A DNA stretch of 64,000 bases from Trissonchulus latispiculum (GCA_030248195.1 JASAND010022197.1:26037-90036), one strand, 5' to 3'. Counted from the stretch's first letter, positions 42,028 to 53,282 are shown. Program-made: numbers and translations. The notes: a model not told the origin generated them from the letters alone.

Positions 42028-42931
42028 TCTGACTACTGAAGAATCGTGTTTATTAAAGCCGGTCACTAACACTGTGCCCAATAGCGAACTGGGCTTTTAA
42101 ACACAGCCGGGCCGGGCTCAACAAAAAGTTTCCGGGCCCGGGCCTAAACCCTGGAGCCTAAGCTCGCTACACGATCGGGAGAAACCTTATCTACGAGCTA
42201 TTAGCTCAGGGCAAATTTGAATATGAGCAAAAGGGAGGGTGCTACACCAAACGGGAGCCAACTTCAATGTAAAGTATCTGACTTGATTTTCTTATTACAA
42301 ATAAAACTGGCTGAGCTTGAGCACGATCAGAAGCTTTGTTATCGGATTTTACGGAGAATCACGACCACTCTTGCCTTGAAGCCATCTCCAATGGAAACTA
42401 ATTTGTCACGGCGATGGCGACGGTTGCCTATTGCAATGAAAAGTGCATAGGTTTCAGCAACCATCGCATTCACTGTTGGTTTTCGGAGAACAATTGATAT
42501 CTGTAACAAGAATTTGTAATAAGATTATAATAGTTTATAACCCTGTTATAGACTCTTGCTGTTACCAAGGTCTCAACTGCCTTGTGTCTGTGTGTGACTG
42601 CGACCAGCTTAGCGTTGAGCTAAAGGAGCAATAACCGCACTTCAGAACTGCTTGGGGCCATGTTTTCTACTTCTGGCCGGCATCTCTCGGTCTGTTGTGT
42701 GCCTTTCTGCAGGCAGACCGCGTGGAACAGCATATAAAAAGTCTCTGAGTACCTGTATAGTGCTGGGAACCTCTACCAAAAACAAAATAAATTTAGTTTG
42801 CACTTTATTTTAGTTTAGTCTATGTGATCTTAGCTAAAATTACTCCAACCTTGCTAATTCATGTGGAAGTGGAAGTGGAAGTGGAAGGTCCATCAGGGAC
42901 ATTTCTGAGGTCACGTAGCCTGGCAACCAGG

Positions 42932-43427
42932 TGTGAGATATGTGCAGCAGCACTGTGTAATTCCACTGAAATTGTGTTTCTTTCTTACTCTTGTGTAAAA
43001 GTCTTGGCTTTGAAATGTAGCTAGCTTCCTTCTGCGCAGAAACTCTGGCTTTGAAAATTAGCTATCTAAAAAAGTACAATTTCGTACAATATGCAAACTA
43101 GTTTTCGACTATAAAAGGAAAGAACTTTTCTGAAAAAAACGGTCACTTTTCGATTCGTTCACCATCGAAGGATTTCACAGCTCAATCTGCTAAAGGAAGA
43201 CTAGAGGTTGGTTCATGGGGGGAAGTGGGGGTTCCCTTGAGTCCAGTTGGACACGGTTCTCATTTTGAATCTTGTACTTGAAATTTCTGGTTGGAATTGT
43301 TATTCGAAATAAAGCATATGCTTGCCGATTTTTGAAATGATTACTAGGGTCTCAAATTCACACACTCTTCACGAACCTTCAATCCCTTCCTATTTACTTT
43401 AGTCAACTCTAAAATTCAAATTATACA
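42932..43427 (+). repeat. 5' LTR of the 42.9-kb retroelement
   Basis: About 496 bp. Inside are a TATA box (CTATAAAAGG near 43109) and a poly(A) signal (AATAAAGCATATG near 43309), in the order expected of U3-R-U5. It matches the LTR at 44997 with few differences. Confidence 0.9.
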
Positions 43428-44996
43428 TTGTGGCGACCGTGTTCAATGAGTAGATTTTGAGATCCCGTTATAAATTTTAGGCCCGGCTTTGAACCAACTT
43501 CTAGTTTTTTGGTTGACTTTTTGTGACTGACCAGTTGACCCCTGGTCAAGTCAAGTGACTTCTAAAGTTTGCTTCAAAAATTGGCGCTTTAGTATCTAAA
43601 TTTTCAAAAGAGGGGGTAATCCTCATTGTTTTCCGATTTTGTTAAAATTGTTTTCGTCTTCCAAATTTTGCACATTATCCCAAATTCTTGCACTTCGCAC
43701 TTTGTTTTTTCTAATTAGAGAGATTCAGAGATTGCTCTTGTCAGCTGCAATGGTCCTGGATGGCACTTCACCGGGTGAGGTGGTTTATATTGTTCAAAAA
43801 TAAATATTTGAAGTGATTTTGGAAGTGAATTGTTTAGATAACTTTTAAATTTGACTGTGAGAATTCATCGTTTGAGTGCATGGGAGAATCGGCCCGGTTG
43901 GATGTCGGGCTTTGGGAACGCCAGTGGCCGGGTGATCCGGCTCTTGGCCCGATATCTGGCTAGGAGCCTGGATAACCCTGTTTTCTGGAGTTCCCTGTGT
44001 TTTTGCAGCTCTCTTTCATCTTAATTGTCGGTGTTTTGTGAGATGTATCTAGTTTTATTTTTGTTTTCTTTGTCATTCTTGTTTGCTGCTTATTCCTTTT
44101 GTGTGTTCTAGATTGTTCTGTGTATGTCTTTGGACCCCCTGCTCCCCCTGCGGGTTGTGCCGTTGGAGTGCGTCCCATGGTCGGCTTGGAAGAAGTGTCT
44201 TGCGTGGCACGTACCGGCTGTCTTGAGCTGGTTTGATCGTTTGCCTGTCTGACTTCCGGTGCTTGAGGGTTTGCCTGCTTTCGCCGGCTTTAATTCTACT
44301 GTGGCCCGGATATCGGCCTGGTCCTTTGGCCTTTGGCTGTTTGTTTCGGTTCTGGTCTCCTTTGCTCGGGCTCCGTGTGGTGCGCCCTGGAGCTCAGTTG
44401 TGCCCGTGCCTTGGTGTCTGGCCCTTTTTGTGGCGCGGTGAAGCCTGGTTGTTTGGCCGATGAGTTTGGCGGGTGGCGTGTGGTCGTTGTGGCCGAGGTC
44501 GGTCTGCCTGTCTGGACTGCTTGGTGTTGTGATTCCACGCCGACGGATGTCCCTTCCTAGCACTCCCACGAACACTGGCAATTCTGGTTTTGTGGTGTGC
44601 TGTTTTGTACTGCTTGTATTTGTTGTGCTTAATTTTTAACGGTTACTGTAAGTAGGGGAAAATTTTGCTGTGCTGTGGCATTGTGTCTCTACAGCTCACT
44701 GTTTTGGGGCAGTCGTTTTTCGCGCCGTTACTAGTCACCAAAATTCAGTTTTTGTGTATAGTGGTGTGGTGGCAGACACGCTAGTTTTAGCCGCAGTCGG
44801 GTCCGATGGTCATGCGGACACCGTAGTCTGCCAGTGGGTAGGTTCCCACAGTGGGGAGTCCCCACTTTTATCCATATTTCTTGCCGAAACAATTCGTTTT
44901 ACCACTAATCTTACCTAAGCTAATTGATGAGTTTTACCCTATTAATTTTGTGTCGGTAACCGCGCGGGGACCGGCGGCTCCAAAAGAGGGGGTATT

Positions 44997-45494
44997 TGTG
45001 AGATATGTGCAGCAGCACTGTGTAATTCCACTGAAATTGTGTTTCTTTCTTACTCTTGTGTAAAAGTCTTGGCTTTGAAATGTAGCTAGCTTCCTTCTGC
45101 GCAGAAACTCTGGCTTTGAAAATTAGCTATCTAAATAAGTACAATTTCGTACAATATGCAAACTAGTTTTCGACTATAAAAGGAAAGAACTTTTCTGAAA
45201 AAAACGGTCACTTTACCTGATTCGTTCACCGTCGAAGGATTTCACAGCTCAATCTGCTAAAGGAAGACTAGAGGTTGGTTCATGGGGGGAAGTGGGGGTT
45301 CCCTTGAGTCCAGTTGGACACGGTTCTCATTTTGAATCTTGTACTTGAAATTTCTGGTTGGAACTGTTATTCGAAATAAAGCATATGTTTGCCGATTTTT
45401 GAAATGATTACTAGGGTCTCAAATTCACACACTCTTCACGAACCTTCAATCCTTTCCTATTTACTTTAGTCAACTCTAAAATTTAAATTCTACA
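44997..45494 (+). repeat. 3' LTR of the 42.9-kb retroelement
   Basis: About 498 bp, matching the 5' LTR including TATA box and AATAAA. It ends TCTACA directly before the CAGG target duplication. Confidence 0.9.
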
Positions 45495-45628
45495 CAGGTT
45501 ATCTTCAGCCGGGACTTCAGGGTTTTGCAGGGACATCTTCGATGAGATCCACCTGTATTCGTTTGGTTGCCTTGGGTCCCCTGTAGCAGCCTTTGGAAGG
45601 CATCCACTGTCTGCGCATTAGAGTTGTT

Positions 45629-45979
45629 GGCCGGCCGAGGAATACCCGGGCGGCCGGCGGCCGGCCGGCCCACTATGCCGACAATCCGGCCGGCCGGCCG
45701 GGTCAGAAGCAGCCGGCCGGCCGGCCGGTCGGTCTTCAGAAAAAGGAGATTACTTGATTTTATTTGTTATACATAACCAGGAGTAACTGTATGCATCAAT
45801 TAAGGCTAAATATCATGCAAAATACACGAAAAATAGGGCAAAACTGGTACCGGCCGGCCTTTTTTGTGGCCTGTTTGACCCGGCCGGTCGGCCGGCCGGT
45901 TTGCATCACCCGGCCGGCTGGCCGGGTTCACAAGCTCGGCCGGCCGGGTCCGGCCGGCCGAGTCAAAAAACCGGCCGGG
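45629..45979. repeat. GGCCGG-rich patch
   Basis: Two blocks of tandem CCGGCCGG-type words (about 45629-45750 and 45851-45979) flank an AT-rich core. Because the unit is self-complementary the region is strongly palindromic. It contrasts sharply with the AT-rich surroundings. It is not interpreted as a CpG-island promoter, since no gene starts beside it. Confidence 0.75.
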
Positions 45980-46188
45980 CAACAACACTACTGCGCACGT
46001 TACGCTTCTGACCCAACAGTACCAGATTTGCCCCTGTTAAGGGGGCATATGAGTTGAGGCAAGGTCGGGCTGGTCCATAGGCGCGTAGGTATCCGACGAT
46101 TTGGTTTGGATGGGGGCGGATGCCGTAGTCTGTGCTACCGTATGTCTTGGGACTGGAAAAGGGTCAAACTGGCCCATAAGGGGAATCG

Positions 46189-46746
46189 TCAGACAACTCG
46201 GTTTGGGTAGGGACTGTATCTGTAGCCTGTTCGACAGTACGTTCTAGGGAGGAATGGGTACTTTGGGGTGACGGAGCTTCTCCATTCCCAAAAAAGTTTT
46301 ACCTGTTTACGCCAACGGTTCCAGAACTTGTATGGTCTAGGGTTGCCCTGGGCATCCCGGGCAAGATTTCCCCCACCTGGAAAACCGCCATGCGCCATGA
46401 CCAGTCCCTGACTAGGGAACCATACTTGTCTTCGTTTACGTTGTGGTTTCCGTTTAATCCAATACTTGCATTTAGGATCACTGCAAACCTCCTGGAATTT
46501 AGCCGAGACGGCTTGCAGTCCTTGGGAAATTTTCCAGTTGGACCAGAAACCAATCGGGCGGAATCGGCCATTGCCATCCTTGAGGGTATCTCGGCCTCCA
46601 GGATATCCTCCATGCATGTGAACCAATTCTGTGGTAGGTTTCCACTCACAAACCCGAACATTCTTGGGTTCGAGGAAGGAAAATCTGCGTCGAACAGGGT
46701 ACGGTGGTTGAACCTCAAGGAAAAGGAGACTAACCAAAAATGGCAT
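46189..46746 (-). CDS. Unknown protein with two HGG(Y/F)PGG repeats
   Basis: A 185-codon open frame starting at a true ATG. I do not recognise the family. It contains two related segments about 74 residues apart (residues 45-72 and 119-146): HGGYPGG...GRFRPIGFWSNW and HGGFPGG...GNPRPYKFWNRW, separated by a basic KRKPQRKRR stretch. The repeat is conserved at protein level, which supports real coding. Beyond the stop a further repeated stretch (46060-46190) suggests an older, longer frame. It diverges from the virus-like cluster on the other strand, and the two start regions overlap by a few bases. It may belong to the same decayed element. Confidence 0.45.
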   Translation of the reverse strand: MPFLVSLLFLEVQPPYPVRRRFSFLEPKNVRVCEWKPTTELVHMHGGYPGGRDTLKDGNGRFRPIGFWSNWKISQGLQAVSAKFQEVCSDPKCKYWIKRKPQRKRRQVWFPSQGLVMAHGGFPGGGNLARDAQGNPRPYKFWNRWRKQVKLFWEWRSSVTPKYPFLPRTYCRTGYRYSPYPNRVV

Positions 46747-46890
46747 TTCGCAAGCGTACAGTGCTTTTCTCTGGTGCCACTGGCACTAAAAAGCGTAGAA
46801 GAAAGTCTAGCAAAGTTGGTAAAATTAATAAAAGAAGCGAAAGTCTAGCACTAAACGTAAACGTTAGGTAACAAGACGCAAACGTAGACG
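46740..46890 (+). pseudogene. Small basic protein, frame-broken, virus-like cluster
   Basis: From ATG 46740 the frame reads MAFRKRTVLFSGATGTKKRR and continues Lys/Arg-rich before a stop at 46869. Another frame continues basic (VTRRKRRR) to a TGA whose last two bases overlap the ATG of the next gene (ATGA at 46891). This suggests one original short nucleic-acid-binding protein with a frameshift. The tight overlap is typical of compact virus-like gene arrays rather than host genes. Confidence 0.45.
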
Positions 46891-47870
46891 ATGAGTAAAA
46901 AATCTAATTTGTTTCGAGCTTGCAGTGTCGAATCTTTAGACTATACCACATTACCTGATGTACAGCAGGCAATTGAGTCTTCTCAAATTTTAGAAATTCC
47001 ATGTTATACAAGTTCACCGAGAGATGATTTAACAAGTTTAGACTTTCGTCTTGATAAAACAGATGCTTATATAGACTTGGATCAAACATTTTTACACCGA
47101 GCTAACTGAAGATAATTTTGTTGCGCCCATAAATTTATTTGGTTATGCAATTTTCGCAAACTGTGAAATTTCTATTAGCGACCAATTAATCACTACGGAT
47201 CAAATAATACTCCCTTGGCTATGCTACTTGCGCTATCTTTTACTCGAAACAAGGGAAGCATTTACCCTCAAACTTATAAACTGGATTAAAGATTCAGCTG
47301 GCAATTTAAGTGTACACTACACACCGCGTTCTGCAGAGGAAGCAGCTACCGCAACCACTACTACTACTTCTGACCAGATCAGCACCACTTAAGACAAAAA
47401 ACCAAAACGTTATATTTTGAATACAGCGATGAAAAAGAGACGTAAACTAATTGAAAAATTTCTAAAGTTAGAACTGTTGATGTTTACCTTTAACGAGTGA
47501 CATCAGAAAATTTGGTAGGCTAATTCCCAACCAAACGGAAATTACAATTAGATTTCTACGAACCCCTCATTTGTACTGTTCGACCAACTTGAGCGCTTAA
47601 CATATAAAATTAAAGTACTTGACGCAAAACTTTATGTTCCAAGAGTGAAATTGACACAGCCTGCCATTACGGCTTACGATAAGTTGCTAAATACGAATGG
47701 TTTCCACTATCCTACTACGCGATATATCGGTAAAGCCGGGCCTTAGCACAAAATAATCAAAACGCAGAATGGACAGTGTTTACTGGTAACCTTCCCCAGC
47801 GGATTTTCTTGTTTATGGTTGACAGCAGTGAGTAATAAATACTTATCAACCCTTTTGACTATAAGCTGTA
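46891..47870 (+). pseudogene. F54H12.2-like protein remnant
   Basis: Pieces in successive frames follow the order of a protein family widely annotated in invertebrate genomes as F54H12.2-like: AYIDLDQTFLH, then VAPINLFGYAIFANCEISI, then LETREAFTLKLINWIKDSAG, then YKIKVLDAKLYVPRVKLTQP with YPTTR, then VFTGNLPQRIFLFMVD. Breaks include a frameshift at about 47105, a TAA at 47390, a TGA at about 47500 and a double stop at about 47837. The family is usually associated with virus-like or mobile elements; I cannot assign it to a specific virus group. Clearly a decayed copy. Confidence 0.65.
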
Positions 47871-47873
47871 CTG

Positions 47874-47953
47874 TTAAGTAGGAATTTAGGGTTCATTTCT
47901 GGGGTAACTTAGTTGGGAGTGAGCTTAGGTTTCACGTTTATTTGTGGCTTAGC
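47874..47953. repeat. 80-bp direct repeat, copy 1
   Basis: GTAGGAATTTAGGGTTCA through CACGTTTATTTGTGGCTTA recurs at 48291-48370. The two copies bracket about 340 bp of AT-rich sequence next to the F54H12.2-like remnant, so they might be old terminal repeats of a small element. Confidence 0.7.
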
Positions 47954-48290
47954 GTTCTGCAAAAGCTGCAGTTTAATGTGCCACAATATTCCAACGTGGA
48001 CATATACAATAAAGATATTCAATTCCTTAGAAACATATAATTGCTTTCACTTCGCTAAGTTTTTGTTATTCCTCAGAAGCGCTGATCTCAAACGTATTCC
48101 TGTTTAACTCTAAAAATGAGGCTGTGAGCTTGATAATTTTAAACTATTATCCTCAAAATTGTGCCTTGTTAGTTCCTTTGATGTACCCGTGAATTGGCTT
48201 TCCTGTATTATACGGCTTGCAGTAAATTTTATTATACGGCCACATGGCCTGGTGTAATTTAGCTAAGTTTTAGAGTTGTATTTAGTTCTG

Positions 48291-48370
48291 TAAGTAGGGA
48301 ATTTAGGGTTCAGTTCTGGGGTAGCTTAGTTGGGAGTGAGTTTAGGTTCCACGTTTATTTGTGGCTTACA
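48291..48370. repeat. 80-bp direct repeat, copy 2
   Basis: Diverged direct copy of 47874-47953. See that entry for the shared wording. Confidence 0.7.
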
Positions 48371-49916
48371 CTTGTTGGCGAGGCTTGTGTTAGGCCGACC
48401 TGGAGCTATCTCCAGTCCAGGTTGCGTATCCAGCCCTTCGCGCACAGCACCCCCGTAAAGAGTGTTGTTGGGTCCCACTGACCCTGGGCCGCCAACCTGA
48501 TTTCTTTACAGTACCACTTGGGAACACTAAGCGTATACGTTAATGACTTATGACAATGAAGTTGGACTTCAAGAAACCGCTTTTTACAGCGGCGACACTT
48601 ATGGTGATTGGAGAATTTGACGCTATGCTTCATATAGATAGCTCGCGCAATCCAACTTGGACTGAATAGAAGCTAATAAAAGAGCTGAAATATCACAAAT
48701 AAATAAAACAATGGTCCTTTTACAACATGTCCAATGATAGTTTCGGGTGTGACAGGTAGCGGAGAATGTGTCTTTGTAAGTAAACGTTTGGAGAATCAAT
48801 CTGAGATGCACGCTTTTGCCCAAGTTTATGGGATTGCCCATTTAATTATCTAATTAACCCTATTGACCTTACTTTTCTTCTAAACTCAACTCTAAGCGTT
48901 TTACTGTAAAATCTCGACTCACATTCCCCATCCGCTGTGTTCAGTTTTCCAACCGTTCTTTCCCTCCCTTTGCTCTAATTTTCTGTACTTAACTGTAACT
49001 GTAACTTACTGGTTCGTATTGGTCGTCAGTATTAGTTAATTTGTTAGTTAATGTAACCTTGTTTACTTTTGTATTTCCATACCGCAATTCCATTGAATCA
49101 TCAGTTGTCCTTTCCTGTTTCTACACTAATTTTTAACTAGGTTGAGTGAATATTCTAAATTTAGGTAAGTACTACCCAGGTACTATGGGGTTAGCCCGGA
49201 GCACTCTCTGAGCGGGATAATTGTCCAACTCCCCCACCTTCTTTCGGCGTCCGGCAGTCAGGCGTCTCCCAAAAATTCAATCCGCCTTCCCTGGCAAGGC
49301 TCCCCTAGTTGATTTAGAAGACAACCGCCTGGACAGAAATCACCTTAGCAGTCAGGGTTAATACATCGCGGCAGTCCTAGTAGTGAAGGTAGTGCTGTGG
49401 TTAAACTCCCAGGCTTCTTCATTTCAGGAATATTGTTGTTGTGGAGTAGTCCTGGAAAATGTCTGGAAATGTCTACAGTTCGCGTCGTGTAACATGGTCC
49501 GTTTTAGCGGTGTTCTGTATATGACCAAGAGTATATGATAGGAAGAGTGGGAAGCTTAGCCCTTCCTAATGGAAATGGCCTGCGAGATGCTCGGCACATT
49601 AAGGCCGAAATATCGGTGAGGTCCCACTTACCATTGCTCAACATGTCTTTATATGAGTTTGAACTAAAACGCGTCTGATTGGCTAATCGCTTACCTCATG
49701 TCAAATTTACGTGTATATTGTGACCCCGCTGAGGTCTCAGGGGATTCCCGCTTAGCGTTGCTAAGCACTTAATCGCACTGATGGGGACTGCGGTAGCTAA
49801 GTAGCCAATCAAATACATTTCAGTTCGACTGCATATGAACACACACAAGTGGGCCCAACAAGTGAATCATGTGTATGTGTGGCAATGTAAATACATATCC
49901 AAGCTCATCAAGTATG
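48371..49916. other. Intergenic, no recognisable gene
   Basis: Mixed-composition DNA without a recognisable protein or RNA gene. Short open frames on both strands lack known motifs. No clear inverted or tandem repeat was found by eye. Confidence 0.45.
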
Positions 49917-49974
49917 ATAAATTTATTAATAGTTCATGATCAATCGCAATAAAGTAGTTATTTTAGTTTAGTTT

Positions 49975-50319
49975 TTAGTAGCAAGGTGAACGTACACGAA
50001 AGGTTTCGGCAGGTTTTGGCTGAGGCGTACAGTGCCTTGGAACGACCGGCCTATCGATGAAAGGCGCCTCTGCGCAGCACTCTTCACCAGCCGCACAATC
50101 GTCGTCGCTCACACACTCCTCAGGGTTTCGGATGCACTCACCTCCTTGACGTGTGTGAGCCTGTCTGCAGAGACAGACACGACCCATCTCACTGTCCACT
50201 AAACAGAAAGCATTCTCGCCGCCCCACTCGAAACAGTCACTGTCGTTTCTGCACTCTTCGACGGAGCAAACCAGGAGAACGGTAGATGCCATAAGAAAGC
50301 TGACAAATAGCCACTTCAT
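49975..50319 (-). CDS. Small secreted cysteine-rich protein
   Basis: A 114-residue frame from ATG 50319. MKWLFVSFLMASTVLLVCSVE is a textbook signal peptide. The mature part has 12 cysteines, with two similar modules built on ECRNDSDC and ECVSDDDC followed by a C/CC and further Cys (GEECCAEAP, RHCTP). The spacing recalls EB, WAP or colipase-like disulfide modules, but I cannot name the family. A minus-strand AATAAA (49922-49927) follows 48 bases after the stop, supporting a complete 3' end. It could be single-exon. Function unknown; nothing here shows whether it is a toxin, inhibitor or structural peptide. Confidence 0.7.
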   Translation of the reverse strand: MKWLFVSFLMASTVLLVCSVEECRNDSDCFEWGGENAFCLVDSEMGRVCLCRQAHTRQGGECIRNPEECVSDDDCAAGEECCAEAPFIDRPVVPRHCTPQPKPAETFRVRSPCY

Positions 50320-50472
50320 GATCACTGGATCACTTCAAGAAAGCCAACTGAACTGGGTGAACCTAGACAGACTAAATGGAAAATCCAGTATTGAATTAGA
50401 GTTTTATTGGTAAGATAACGAATACATATTGGTTTCAGTATAAAGTGTGGTGTTATTAAAAGATTATACTCG

Positions 50473-50738
50473 TTAAACATCTACTAATGACGGTAAAGCC
50501 TGAACTGCAATAAATCCAGCTAAATACATTAATAAATTTTGAATTAATTTGTTAAATGATTTATCTGTTGCAGTTAGCTGAGAAAGTGTTATTAATTTCC
50601 TGAGCAGAACTATTTGTATAGAAACTAGTTTTATAGTGTCAGCTTCAACCAGGGCTGGTATTCCAAGAAGAATCGAAAAATACGCCCAAGACGGGGCAAG
50701 CAATTGTAGTGTCGCCTTGAACTGACTGTTGACAATAC
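50473..50738 (-). CDS. Probable terminal exon of an unknown gene
   Basis: The open frame reads QFKATLQLLAPSWAYFSILL and ends FIAVQALPSLVDV. A minus-strand acceptor (CAACAG) lies at its start, and a GTAAGT donor after CCGATG lies about 40 bases upstream, following a Lys/Gln-rich open stretch. A minus-strand AATAAA (50403-50408) lies 65 bases after the stop. The exact splice phase could not be reconciled. It contains two hydrophobic helices. Family not recognised; it sits directly upstream of the cysteine-rich gene on the same strand. Confidence 0.35.
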
Positions 50739-51076
50739 AGGTATGCAAACTATTCACTTTCGTTTTCTTTTCGACTTACCATCGGTACTGTTAGCTGATT
50801 TTTGAGCTTGTATTTCCGTTAGCTGAGTTGTGATGCAGCTGAATATATCTTTGACTTTGAGTTGCAATTTAGCTTAATGTCTTATCTACTCGCACTTGAC
50901 TATCTACTAGACTCGCAACTCCTGTGCGAGTACATGCTCGACTGCAAAACTTTTATGAAACACAGTTGCTATTCGACTCGACAACTAGCAGAGTCTAGTT
51001 GTCGAGTCGAGTAGGAAAAAACTTTTAGGAAACCGCCCCTAGAATACAGTGTAATATACTCGACTGGCCTGTAAAA

Positions 51077-51693
51077 CCTGGGGGGCAGTTTCATAAAAAT
51101 CGACCAGCATACTAGTACTAGCGTGCTAGTACTCGCAATGCTAGTGCGGGATGCGAGTACGAATGTTTCATAAAACGTTTTGAGAACTCGACCAAAGTAG
51201 CTCAGATTCTGCTGCTGCTAGCAGCACTAGCATTGCTAGTGCGAGCAACAAGTCTGCTAGCTGAGGGCTAGCGTGAAAAACGGATAATTCTCTAAAATAT
51301 TGTATCTTTTCAATCCGCGAAGCAAACTATTTAAAATTTAAGCATAACGTCAACAACAGATCAGTCAACATGCCATAAAAATTTGAATATAAAAACTGTA
51401 ACAGTGCAAAAGTTATTCTTGTGTTTCTGGGAGTTCTCTAGTCAAAATTGACTAGAGAACCAGACAACTGCTAGTTGCAAGTTCGGCAGCAGCAGCTAGA
51501 GTTTTACGAAACAGGTACTCGCAGGCAGCAGCTATATCGACTCGCACTCGACCATCAACTTGACTCGCAAATCCAGTGCGAGTACGAACTCGATCGCACA
51601 ACTTTTATGAAACAATGGCGACTCTACTGGACAACTAGCAGAGTCTAATTGTCGAGTCGAGTAAGAGAAATGTTTTATGAAACTGCCCCCAGG
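51077..51693. mobile_element. Inverted-repeat element with GGGGGCAGTTTCATAAAA ends
   Basis: The ends CCTGGGGGGCAGTTTCATAAAA and the matching TTTTATGAAACTGCCCCCAGG define 617 bp. The interior is rich in GCTAGTGC, CTCGACTCG and GCGAGTAC words. A diverged relative occupies about 50870-51048 (it ends AAACCGCCCC). It is non-coding and MITE-like. Confidence 0.7.
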
Positions 51694-52736
51694 AGTCAGT
51701 CTCACTTTGCTCTGGCCGAGGTTGTAACCGGGAGTTACTCAACACTCTTTGTCCAAGATAGAACCCGAGGCTATTGACTCATTCTTTCTGACATATTACG
51801 AAATACAAAAGGAAATATAAAAACTGGAAAATTGGACCAAAATATTTATCTCAGACGTACTATATATACAATTCCAAGAACTAGCAAAGTCACGACGATT
51901 ACTAAGCTTCAACAACCAATAAGAAAACATCGTCGGTTATCGTGGTTTTACGTAGAGTCTCCTGGCTTCAGCCTGCCTACGACATCTACCATAAGAACAT
52001 TTAAGAGAGAAAAGGGTAAAGTCCTACTATAGTTGGGACTTAGAATAATTTAAGGCGAAAGTTCTAGGCACGTATGTTTAGGAATTATATGCTTTAATTA
52101 AACTACGTATTAATTTTGATAATTTTGATACGTAAGAGTATTTACTTCGACTATTAAACGTTGAATAATTTAGCTAGGTTTTACCTATGAAGTTATACAC
52201 CTGTGACACATGATTATATTAGTTTACCTGAGGTGAGCTCACAGAAACTTTAGCTATGCATATTGCTTACATATGTACTATGTTAGGTAAAGGTGTAAAC
52301 TGTCTGGAAAAACTTTGGCTGAACAGCAGCTCTTCATGATATAATTAGGGAAAACGGGTAAAACTAACGGGTAAAAGTGTTTGTTCTAAACTCAATCATT
52401 TTATGCCTGATTTATATTTCACTATGTCAGCTCTGAGACTTGTGCGTCATCGCTTACAATAAAAACTTTCTACCACTGATGCAGGTTTTTCCTGGCGAAA
52501 AGAAATTAGAAACGGTAACATGGCATTAACTAAAACTCCTTCATGGAGGTTTAATGTTATGTTTAGATAAATTTTGCTCCATGTAGGCAAATCGTAACTA
52601 TATAATAGTAGGACTGCATGTGGATTCCTCGATTCGGTTTCAGACGATAAGAATTTTAGATAAATAGGACGAAAAGAAAAATCTTAGTAAAGGTTTAGTG
52701 AAGTAAACTTAGTAAACTTATTGAACTTAAAGGTAA
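51694..52736. other. Intergenic, no gene recognised
   Basis: AT-rich. A 66-codon frame near 51832 starts at a TTG and has no recognisable motif. No large repeat was noticed by eye. Confidence 0.45.
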
Positions 52737-53282
52737 CTATTTCTTTAAAGATTAAAGTGGTCGGATTAAACGGATTAAAAATCAGCCGGATTAAAATTTT
52801 AATTTCTGTTTCTTTAATGCAGGATTAGACGGATTAAAATAAACTCATTTAATCCAACCATTTTTAATCCGCGGATTAAGGGAGTTGATTTTCATCCATT
52901 TAATCCGCCATTTAAGAAACAGCGATTAAACATTATAATCCGCCAACTTATAACAAGTTTATTTCGCGTAGCTGCAGGAAGATTAAAAGTTAGTTTAATA
53001 TGCAGGCGGAGGATTAACCGAATTAAAGTTAATCTTTAAACAAACAGCGATTAAGCCGGTCGGATTAAAATTAACTCGTTGAGTTTTTAATCCGAAGTGT
53101 GAATAACGAAACAGGATTAGATTAAAATTTTAATCCTAGGTGCATTAAAGAAATAGTATTAAATTTAATCCGTTTAACTCGTTTAACTAGCTGGATTAAA
53201 TTTTAACCCGTTTAATCCGAGGTGGTATTTCTTTTAATGCGGATTAATGTTAGTCTAATCTGCTTAATCTTTAAAGAAATAG
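52737..53282. mobile_element. GGATTAAA-rich inverted-repeat element
   Basis: The termini CTATTTCTTTAAAGATTAA and the exact complement ending at 53282 bound 546 bp. The interior is packed with GGATTAAA, its complement TTTAATCC and TTTCTTTAATGC variants in both orientations. It has no coding frame. Confidence 0.75.

Larger units (their letters stand above)
42932..45494 (+). mobile_element. Non-autonomous LTR retroelement, 2.56 kb
   Basis: Two nearly identical LTRs (42932-43427 and 44997-45494), both beginning TGTGAGATATG and ending ACA, bracket 1.57 kb. The 4-bp target duplication CAGG is present on both sides (42928-42931 and 45495-45498). A PBS-like TGGCGACCGT lies 3 bp after the left LTR, and a purine tract AAAAGAGGGGGT ends just before the right LTR. 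The interior has no recognisable gag or pol, so mobility would depend on another element. LTR similarity suggests recent insertion. Confidence 0.9.

Noticed and set aside
44108..44581. 157-codon minus-strand frame in the LTR element
   Set aside because: GC-rich DNA has open frames on both strands here and no family is recognisable. Kept as a question, not as a gene.
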